Origin: an uncultured Collinsella sp.
GTDB lineage: Bacteria > Actinomycetota > Coriobacteriia > Coriobacteriales > Coriobacteriaceae
Direction of reading: 5' to 3'
Assembly: GCA_900545505.1 (NCBI GenBank)
Contig: UQZC01000023.1
Location: 1 to 12,895 of the forward strand
Length of the DNA stretch: 12,895 bases
Under the pieces are notes generated by a model, which was not told the DNA's origin, did no database searches, and saw nothing but the letters and a program-made list of their open reading frames with translations. Below, piece by piece: positions 6,915-12,895 of this stretch (the first letter of the stretch is position 1; each line of letters starts with the position of its first letter). The position numbers and the translations under genes are program-made.

Positions 6915-8126
6915 CTATTGTCGTTCTTTATCGACCAGTAGTTGGCAAAACTCCCCTACGTCCATCAGCCAGCTTTGCTGTTCAGCCGTATATGAACCAA
7001 ATACAGGACGAGGCACAACCAGTTGGAGACTATGCCTGCGCATCGAGTCCGTGTACTCAGTGCTCACCGCCACATCAAGTGTAATCAAATGCTTATTTTC
7101 AATTCTATCCGCTTCTTCCAACACTTGGCGCCAGCGCTCTTTAACGGTCGTTTTTGCGCCAAGCATGGTCAGCTTCTCGGCAGGATACAAAGGATTTCTA
7201 TAAGCCTCAATCGACGGCATAATGAAATCTGGCTTTGATTTGCCCTCAGTATACGGCTGAGCGGAATAACTTATGCCCCATCCCTTAAACAGGTACTCAA
7301 GTTGATGCTCGAAAGCAGTTCCCGCGCGCGATTTCCTCCGCTGGAAAGCTGACATCGTGGTCCGTAACACCCCATCAACATCGAGATCGCCTCTTAGATA
7401 GGGAGCCAAATCGCGCTCAAGCAGATGCCTCTCGAATACCTTAAAGAGAATCTCTTCTCGCTCATAGCAGTCAAGAAGGCACTTGTCGGGGTTGCTCCTC
7501 CAATCAAGCACTCCCAAAGTCGAGATGGAATACCTCGTGAATTCAATCCCTTTGGGAAAAGAATCACCGAACTTTTCGACCATTTCATCCAAATACGTAA
7601 CAGCCGACGTGGGAAGCGAAACTTCGATGCCAATCGCTTCAAGAATGGATGCGGCGATTGAGTCTATTCGCCTGTCATCTGCAGTTGACCGCGAAAAACC
7701 ACTGTCGTCAACTTCGTTCAAACCGAAAAGCCATCTTAATTGGCACTCGGCATTTGATCCTTGTCTAGCAAATACAATCAGAAGACCATGCTCGTCTGAA
7801 GGTGCAATGACCATCAGGTCACCGATTCTCGAGGCTCGTATCGCTTCGCTATCGTTGTAATAGAGCCTGTATTCCGTCCTAGTCGGATGCTTCCTGCGCG
7901 CGTCGTACCAAGTCGTAAACCCGTGATCAAACAAAGGGTCTGCATCGTCGCAAAGAAATACGAAGGTCGTCGGTATATTTCTTATATCATCGTCGCCAAA
8001 CAGGGAACGGAGCTCCGCAGTTCCGTTGAATTCATGCTGGTTGCTGCGTTTTCTATCAATATCAACAGCAACGAGTTTCTTCGCAACCGCGCCGTCAAAA
8101 TAGCTACTCAGAACTCCGTAGTCCAT
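6915..8126 (-). CDS. EcoRII-like type IIE restriction endonuclease
   Basis: The 403-residue product cuts DNA unmethylated at the site of the overlapping methyltransferase. The C-terminal EcoRII-C catalytic domain (about 255-400) is clear: SRAGTAFEHQLEYLF (catalytic-helix Glu273 or Glu277), EGKSKPDFIMPS (Asp300), LGAKTTVKERWRQVLEEA (Lys325 of the PD-(D/E)XK site; Arg331), then HLITLDVAVS and LVVPRPVFGSY. The length matches EcoRII (about 404 aa) and not the shorter PspGI type, so residues 1-200 probably form the effector domain that binds a second recognition site. That assignment is by length and position, because this half is poorly conserved. The likely target is CCWGG or the related CCNGG. 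The start ATG 8126 lies inside the methyltransferase gene, with GGGAG nine bases upstream, so expression is probably coupled to it. Confidence 0.9.
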   Translation of the reverse strand: MDYGVLSSYFDGAVAKKLVAVDIDRKRSNQHEFNGTAELRSLFGDDDIRNIPTTFVFLCDDADPLFDHGFTTWYDARRKHPTRTEYRLYYNDSEAIRASRIGDLMVIAPSDEHGLLIVFARQGSNAECQLRWLFGLNEVDDSGFSRSTADDRRIDSIAASILEAIGIEVSLPTSAVTYLDEMVEKFGDSFPKGIEFTRYSISTLGVLDWRSNPDKCLLDCYEREEILFKVFERHLLERDLAPYLRGDLDVDGVLRTTMSAFQRRKSRAGTAFEHQLEYLFKGWGISYSAQPYTEGKSKPDFIMPSIEAYRNPLYPAEKLTMLGAKTTVKERWRQVLEEADRIENKHLITLDVAVSTEYTDSMRRHSLQLVVPRPVFGSYTAEQQSWLMDVGEFCQLLVDKERQ

Positions 8127-9279
8127 CGAAATACGCTCCCATCATCAGCTTGGCCACTGCTCGCACAGCCGGTACGGTGACAGAATTACCAAATTGATGA
8201 TATGCCTGCGTATCCGAAACCGGAATAATGAATTGATCGGGGAACCCTTGAAGTCGGGCACATTCACGCGGAGTCAGCTTGCGAGGGTTCTTCCCCTCGC
8301 CACGTGAAACAAGAATCTCACTTCCGTCCTTGTGATAGCGTGCTGAAAGCGTCCTTGTCGTGTCATTGGGGCCAACCGTGCTATAGCCAAAGCCATTGCC
8401 TGCCGCCTGATGCTTTTCCTTATATGCACGCAAATAAGCCCACAGTTTGTCGGAAAGAACGTATCGATCATCAGGAGCATCTTCAAGAATCTCCCCGACG
8501 GTGTGCCCACCGCCCCCAAGCTCTAGTTGGTCCCAATCAAAATTAGTTTTTTTCTTAAAGCCAACAATGTAAATGCGCTCACGATGCTGGCAAGTCCAAT
8601 TCTTGCTATCAAGAACCTTGTAGTGCACATCGTAACCAAGCTCGTCCTTAAGGGTCTGCATAATAATCCTGAAGGTCTTGCCGCGATCGTGACTTGTTAG
8701 GTTTTTAACGTTTTCCAGCAGGAAAGCATCAGGTTTTTTGTCGCGAATAATACGAGCTACTTCGAAAAATAATGTCCCCTGCGTCTTGTCTTCAAAGCCA
8801 GTAGCACGTCCCATCGATTTTTTCTTTGAAACGCCCGCGAGCGAGAATGGCTGGCACGGAAATCCCGCCAATAAAACGTTAAATTTTGGAATGTCGTCCG
8901 AACGAACGTCATGAATGTCCCCAGCTGGCTGATCACCGTAATTCATGCGGTACGTCTTCTGTGCATATTTATCCCACTCACAAGAAAAAACGCACTTGCC
9001 ACCAAGTTCTTGGAACGGCAAGCGAATGCCACCGATACCAGCAAATAGGTCAATGTAAGTGAAAGGAGCGTCCTCCCGATCACCCTGCGCAAAGGGCGCC
9101 TGATAACCTAGGGAACGTATAAACGTGAGCTCCGTAGCAGACGGACTGGTCTCGCCAGTCTCCCAACGCCGGACGGTTCTATCACCATTAGGTCCCATGC
9201 CAAGAGCGGCGGCGAACTCCTTTTGAGTCAGCGCGAGCTCCTTGCGTTTGGCAGTTATCTCTTCCCTAACGTCTTTCAT
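8104..9279 (-). CDS. Dcm/EcoRII-type C5-cytosine DNA methyltransferase with N-terminal HTH
   Basis: Methylates cytosine at C5 using S-adenosylmethionine and protects host DNA from the partner endonuclease. From ATG 9279 it is 391 residues. Residues 1-45 form an XRE-like helix-turn-helix (LALTQKEFAAALGM, then TVRRWETGETSPS). C5-MTase motifs follow: YIDLFAGIGGIR, AGFPCQPFS with catalytic Cys142, LLENVKN, QHRERIYIVGF, RKLTPRECARLQGFP and QFGNSVTVP. The target-recognition segment GNGFGYSTVGPNDTTRTLSA with RYHKDGSEIL closely resembles Dcm and M.EcoRII, pointing to CCWGG or CCNGG. A longer reading from GTG 9327 lacks a ribosome site and would run through the putative operator, so ATG 9279 is preferred, although its own site (GGA, four bases away) is weak. 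In SsoII-type systems the homologous N-terminal domain represses its own gene; the same is likely here. Confidence 0.92.
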   Translation of the reverse strand: MKDVREEITAKRKELALTQKEFAAALGMGPNGDRTVRRWETGETSPSATELTFIRSLGYQAPFAQGDREDAPFTYIDLFAGIGGIRLPFQELGGKCVFSCEWDKYAQKTYRMNYGDQPAGDIHDVRSDDIPKFNVLLAGFPCQPFSLAGVSKKKSMGRATGFEDKTQGTLFFEVARIIRDKKPDAFLLENVKNLTSHDRGKTFRIIMQTLKDELGYDVHYKVLDSKNWTCQHRERIYIVGFKKKTNFDWDQLELGGGGHTVGEILEDAPDDRYVLSDKLWAYLRAYKEKHQAAGNGFGYSTVGPNDTTRTLSARYHKDGSEILVSRGEGKNPRKLTPRECARLQGFPDQFIIPVSDTQAYHQFGNSVTVPAVRAVAKLMMGAYFDGLRSSE

Positions 9280-9301
9280 GCTATCCAATCGGAACAAACT
9301 A

Positions 9302-9316
9302 CGGACGAACTGTCCG
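9302..9316. promoter_or_regulatory. Putative methyltransferase operator (GGAC-N5-GTCC)
   Basis: CGGACGAACTGTCCG is a perfect inverted repeat (CGGAC / GTCCG) centred about 30 bp upstream of the methyltransferase ATG and just downstream of its likely promoter. From memory, the autoregulatory site of SsoII-type methyltransferases has the same GGACA-N3-TGTCC style. The methyltransferase here has an N-terminal helix-turn-helix able to bind it. This is a prediction from sequence and analogy. Confidence 0.55.
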
Positions 9317-9337
9317 CTAATTGACACAGCGTTATCA

Positions 9338-9366
9338 AGATTAAACGCGATTCATGGCAGTTGCAA
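9338..9366 (-). promoter_or_regulatory. Candidate promoter for the restriction-modification operon
   Basis: On the minus strand TTGCAA (9361-9366) is separated by 17 bp from TAATCT (9338-9343), which predicts a transcript start near 9331 and a leader of about 50 bases containing the putative operator. The -35 matches 4 of 6 and the -10 matches 3 of 6 consensus bases, so the call is tentative. Confidence 0.35.
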
Positions 9367-9379
9367 CACTTTGTCGCAA
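9361..9379. promoter_or_regulatory. Imperfect 19-bp palindrome over the -35 region
   Basis: TTGCAACA-CTT-TGTCGCAA has arms matching at 7 of 8 positions. It overlaps the suggested -35 box of the methyltransferase promoter, about 90 bp downstream of the AbiEi-like stop. It could be a binding site for a second regulator such as the neighbouring AbiEi-like protein, which is inference from position. Confidence 0.3.
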
Positions 9380-9465
9380 CGCCTTTCAACGGTAACTTAG
9401 ATTAACGTGTCGCACGGACAAACAATTGCTCCAACTTGCAACTAGCCAACATCAGACCTGCGTAT

Positions 9466-10092
9466 TCAGTCACAACCTAGAGCTATCAGCAAAGGCGCCA
9501 TCAGCTCACGTCGTTTGGCGGTTTTAGAGTTCTCTTCTACGAGATCTTTCAGCCGCTGCATATCGAGCCCTCGCCCAAGCGCATCGTTGTAGGCATCGAT
9601 AATTAATGAGGGGTCCTCGCAATCGAGGCAAAGATCGACAAGCGTGCGCTCGGGTTTAGTTACCGGCAGGCCGTCGAGCCAGACGATGTCCTGCTCAGCG
9701 ATCTCGCGCTTTGCAAAAGAAAGGGATTCGTTTCTCGTATTGATGCGCACGGGCGCGGTCATCCTGTAGGGGGACAGATAGAAATCGCCTATTTGCTGTA
9801 AGTTCGCCGCTGTCGTACCGCTCACGGCGATGCCATCCCACTGGCGTTTTCTCTCCCACGCGCAAAGGGAGGGATTGGTGAGCTTCCAAAAAGCGTTGAG
9901 CTCGTCGGTGTCTCGGCGCTGCGTTCCAGACATCCGGTAGGCGCCGTGGCATATCCGTTCAAGACGCCCCGCACGGCATGAGTGCGCCAGCGCATCTCGA
10001 GAGATGTCCATGCGAGCCGCCTGAGCTGTGGTGAACACGCCCTCGCTCTCGGAAAGCTCGCTTATCGCCGTTATGTTGCTAAAGTACTTCAT
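9466..10092 (-). CDS. AbiEi-type antitoxin/transcriptional regulator (solitary)
   Basis: A 208-residue protein from ATG 10092. Residues 1-50 form the winged-helix start typical of AbiEi_4 proteins (ELSESEGVFTTAQAARM, then RAGRLERICHGAYRM). The rest matches the AbiEi C-terminal region, including the characteristic VTKPERTLVDLCLD segment. In type IV toxin-antitoxin systems AbiEi represses its operon and counteracts the nucleotidyltransferase toxin AbiEii. No AbiEii gene lies on either side here, so this is a solitary copy that may act only as a regulator or belong to the adjacent defence genes. It is upstream of, and co-directional with, the methyltransferase, but 186 bp away. An in-frame ATG at 10116 was rejected because a -10-like TACAAT lies between the two starts. 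Confidence 0.8.
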   Translation of the reverse strand: MKYFSNITAISELSESEGVFTTAQAARMDISRDALAHSCRAGRLERICHGAYRMSGTQRRDTDELNAFWKLTNPSLCAWERKRQWDGIAVSGTTAANLQQIGDFYLSPYRMTAPVRINTRNESLSFAKREIAEQDIVWLDGLPVTKPERTLVDLCLDCEDPSLIIDAYNDALGRGLDMQRLKDLVEENSKTAKRRELMAPLLIALGCD

Positions 10093-10098
10093 GTTGCA

Positions 10099-10104
10099 AT
10101 TGTA
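10099..10104 (-). promoter_or_regulatory. -10 box of a leaderless AbiEi-like gene
   Basis: On the minus strand TACAAT (5 of 6) ends six bases before ATG 10092, and no Shine-Dalgarno sequence is present. Transcription would begin at the start codon. The -35 region (GTTTCA or TTTCAA) is weak. Confidence 0.45.
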
Positions 10105-10210
10105 GGATATTTTCATACTTTTGAAACGTGATTTTGATCCATGTAATCCGTTTGCCTTGTTTATCCCATTTCTGGCGCTGCTCTGCTACCGGCACACCAT
10201 TCCCCGCTAT

Positions 10211-10392
10211 CGAGGTCTAATACTTTTCCGCGAAGTGAACGTCTGTTTTTGGACCCCTGAAGCACCCACATTTTTCGTCGGCAAAATCGCAGGATTCCAG
10301 CACCGAAACCTCAGGAAACGGCACTCCTAAAGTGTCGATGCTTCGGGGGTCCGATTTAGCTCGTTCACTTCTCGGAAAAGTATTAGACCTCG
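10211..10392. repeat. 182-bp element with 31-bp terminal inverted repeats
   Basis: The left end (10211-10241, beginning CGAGGTCTAATACTTTTCCG) is the reverse complement of the right end (10362-10392, finishing AAAAGTATTAGACCTCG) at 30 of 31 positions. A second nested pair, GGACCCCTGAAGCA (10251-10264) and TGCTTCGGGGGTCC (10339-10352), matches at 13 of 14. CACT/AGTG forms a small dyad inside. The whole element can fold into one long hairpin, and it has no convincing ORF. It is either a non-autonomous mobile element (MITE-like) or a transcribed structured RNA. GCTAT occurs just before the left end and six bases beyond the right end, which is only weak evidence for a target duplication. Confidence 0.75.
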
Positions 10393-10460
10393 CTGCTAGC
10401 TATCCAGAAGGACACCTCTCCCTTCCCCACCGCCACCCAAAAAATCATCCAACATTAATC

Positions 10461-10488
10461 TTGGCTCAAGAATCGCTTAATCTATAAC
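10461..10488 (+). promoter_or_regulatory. Promoter for the DUF4342/two-component operon
   Basis: TTGGCT (10461-10466) is separated by 16 bp from TATAAC (10483-10488, 5 of 6 to consensus). The predicted start is near 10495, leaving a GC-rich leader of about 110 bases before ATG 10607. The leader contains a CCGGGC/GCCCGG hairpin (10560-10576) and ends with the AAAGGA ribosome site. Confidence 0.5.
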
Positions 10489-10606
10489 CTGCACTATAGA
10501 GTTCGACCAAGGGCGGGGCGGCGCCGCGCAACGCAGACCGCCGAACGCAACGCTCGCGCCCGGGCAAATCGCCCGGCGTCGCGCCCATCGAACGAAAGGA
10601 CAGGTC

Positions 10607-11149
10607 ATGGACGACCTCGAAAAAGTTGAAACCATCCGCACCAAGTGCAACGTGAGCTACACCGATGCCAAGGCCGCGCTCGACGCCGCCGACGGCAACG
10701 TTTTGGACGCCATCATTTGGCTCGAGTCGCAGGGCAAGACGCAGACCACGTCGGCGCACGCCGCCACCGAGTCCGCGCCAGTCGATGAGCCCTCAGCCGA
10801 GATGGTCGCCGCGCAGGCCGCCTACGAGAAGTCGAGCGAAAAGACCGACTTCTCCAAGAAGATGGACAGCGTATGGGAGTACCTCAAAAAGCTCTTCCGC
10901 CTGAGCCTGGACACCAAGTTTATCGCCACGCGCCGCGATGCGATCATCCTCAACATCCCCATCCTGATCCCCATCATCGCCCTGTTTGCCTGGGGCGCTA
11001 CGATTTGGCTGATGCTGATTGGCCTGTTCTTTGGCATGCGCTACCGCATCGACAGCGACGGCGACGTGCCCGGCAGCATCAACAACCTTATGAATCACGC
11101 CGCCGATGCCGCGGACGACATCAAGCAAAATCTGAACGACGACAAGTAA
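10607..11149 (+). CDS. DUF4342 protein: UBA-like domain plus membrane segment
   Basis: A 180-residue protein starting at ATG 10607, with AAAGGA six bases upstream. Residues 4-42 form a UBA/TS-N-like three-helix domain (EKVETIRTKCNVSYTDAKAA, then LDAADGNVLDAI), similar in style to the N-terminus of EF-Ts. An acidic, Ala-rich linker follows, then a DUF4342-like part with a long hydrophobic stretch (about 112-145, AIILNIPILIPIIALFAWGA onwards), enough for one or two membrane helices, ending in a charged tail. The function of the family is unknown. It lies 18 bp upstream of a response regulator, so it is probably co-transcribed with the two-component system and may act with the kinase at the membrane. 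That link is inferred from gene order only. Confidence 0.85.
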   Translation: MDDLEKVETIRTKCNVSYTDAKAALDAADGNVLDAIIWLESQGKTQTTSAHAATESAPVDEPSAEMVAAQAAYEKSSEKTDFSKKMDSVWEYLKKLFRLSLDTKFIATRRDAIILNIPILIPIIALFAWGATIWLMLIGLFFGMRYRIDSDGDVPGSINNLMNHAADAADDIKQNLNDDK

Positions 11150-11167
11150 TCGCAGACGGGGGCACGC

Positions 11168-11936
<769 letters not shown>

Positions 11937-11953
<17 letters not shown>

Positions 11954-12895
11954 CGCCGAGTCCAAGCGCGTCACATCCATCGCCCGCGCCATCAACTGGA
12001 GCTATATGTGGCGCCGCTTGATGAGCTACGTCTGGCTCGATCTGTTGCTGATGGTGATTGCGGCGGCGATCCTCGTCTATGGATACAACCAGACGCTGCC
12101 CGACGGCGCGTTTACCGCAGGATGGATCCCCGGCACCACCGTTCACGGCATGTCGCTGACGCCCGCGCGCGGCTGGGACCTGACAACGCTCACCTATACC
12201 GTCGAGCTTGCGCGTTCCACCAAGACCTTCCCCCTCGCGCAGGACCTCGTCGCGTTATGGCCTCTCTACCTTGTCGTTGTGGGTTGGCAGGTCATCAGCG
12301 TGCTCGACATGCTCGGCGGCGCCCGCCGTGTACGCCGCACCATGGCACCGCTCAACGATCTGGCCCTGCGCGTGGACGAACTCGGCCGCAAGCAGCTCTC
12401 CGGCGGCAAGATGGAAACACTGGAGCAGGCCATCGAGCGCGCAAGCGTCGACTCGCCGAGCGTCACTACCGGCGACGCCGACCTGGCAAGCATCGAGGTT
12501 GCACTCAACCGCCTACTGCGCCAGATGCAAGAGGCCAAGCTGCAGCAGATGCGCTTTGTCAACGATGCGAGCCACGAGCTGCGCACGCCCATCGCGGTGA
12601 TTCAGGGTTACGTAAACATGCTCGACCGCTGGGGCAAAGACGACCCGGACGTGCTGGCGGAATCCATCGCGTCCCTCAAGGCCGAAAGCAAGCACATGCA
12701 AGAGCTCGTGGAGCAGCTGCTGTTTTTGGCGCGCGGCGATGCCGGGCGCACGGTCCTGCGGCGTGCGGATACCAACCTGGCCGCACTGGTCGGCGAGGTA
12801 TGCGAGGAATCGCAGATGATCGATACCGAGCACACGTATCGGCTGGCCTTTGACGCTGCGCTTGTCAGCGACCCGCGCTGCGACGCGCCCGTTGA
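11937..12895 (+). CDS. Sensor histidine kinase (C-terminus beyond window edge)
   Basis: The first 319 residues are present. ATG 11937 lies inside the regulator gene (17-bp overlap), so translation is probably coupled. A charged N-terminal segment (1-30) is followed by membrane helix 1 (about 31-50), an extracytoplasmic loop of about 50 residues without a recognisable ligand domain, and membrane helix 2 (about 103-125). A linker helix region then leads to a HisKA dimerisation domain with FVNDASHELRTPIAVIQGY, where His213 is the phospho-acceptor. The ATPase domain should lie past the window edge. The short sensor loop suggests a signal sensed at the membrane, possibly with the co-transcribed DUF4342 protein. 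The stimulus is unknown. Confidence 0.93.

Noticed and set aside
8274..8519. Minus-strand ORF of 81 aa inside the methyltransferase
   Set aside because: Alternate frame of a gene with all C5-methyltransferase motifs.
10121..10330. Plus-strand ORF of 69 aa
   Set aside because: More than half lies in the inverted-repeat element, there is no ribosome site and no domain.
12008..12853. Plus-strand ORF of 281 aa
   Set aside because: Out-of-frame shadow of the sensor kinase, which carries the HisKA motif; this frame is Arg/Ala/Pro-rich.

Overview
The window looks like chromosomal DNA of a GC-rich, host-associated actinobacterium, most likely a Collinsella-type coriobacterium. This is an inference from G/C-ending codon use, the gene families present and apparently leaderless starts; no rRNA or tRNA marker is visible. 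Two GC-rich, housekeeping-like blocks (about 1-5100 and 10450-12895) flank a visibly more A+T-rich accessory block (about 5100-10400) that holds phage-defence genes.

Left block. A large DUF2207 membrane protein (minus strand, runs off the left edge) is divergent from gluQ (glutamyl-Q tRNA(Asp) synthetase, plus strand). The 515-bp gap between them holds a tandem repeat, a structured stretch and an orphan terminator-like hairpin. gluQ converges on a minus-strand operon made of a small two-helix membrane protein (disrupted by a one-base frameshift) and two calcineurin-like metallophosphoesterases that overlap by ATGA.

Accessory block. A leader with several hairpins and a terminator precedes an AIPR/DGQHR-like gene (plus strand). 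It converges, across a strong terminator hairpin, on a minus-strand restriction-modification operon: a Dcm/EcoRII/SsoII-type C5-cytosine methyltransferase with an N-terminal helix-turn-helix, overlapping by 23 bp an EcoRII-like type IIE endonuclease of almost exactly EcoRII length. A perfect GGAC-N5-GTCC palindrome lies just upstream of the methyltransferase start and is a good candidate for its autoregulatory operator. Next upstream is a solitary AbiEi-type antitoxin/regulator, apparently leaderless, followed by a 182-bp element bounded by 31-bp near-perfect inverted repeats (MITE-like or a structured RNA).

Right block. A promoter at about 10461-10488 precedes a co-directional cluster: a DUF4342 protein (UBA-like domain plus membrane segment), an OmpR-type response regulator with an unusually long Gly/Ala linker, and a sensor histidine kinase cut by the window edge. 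The regulator and kinase overlap by 17 bp and form one two-component system.

The most notable candidates for follow-up are the defence cluster (AIPR-like + EcoRII-type R-M + AbiEi) with its putative operator and structured leader, and the 182-bp inverted-repeat element.
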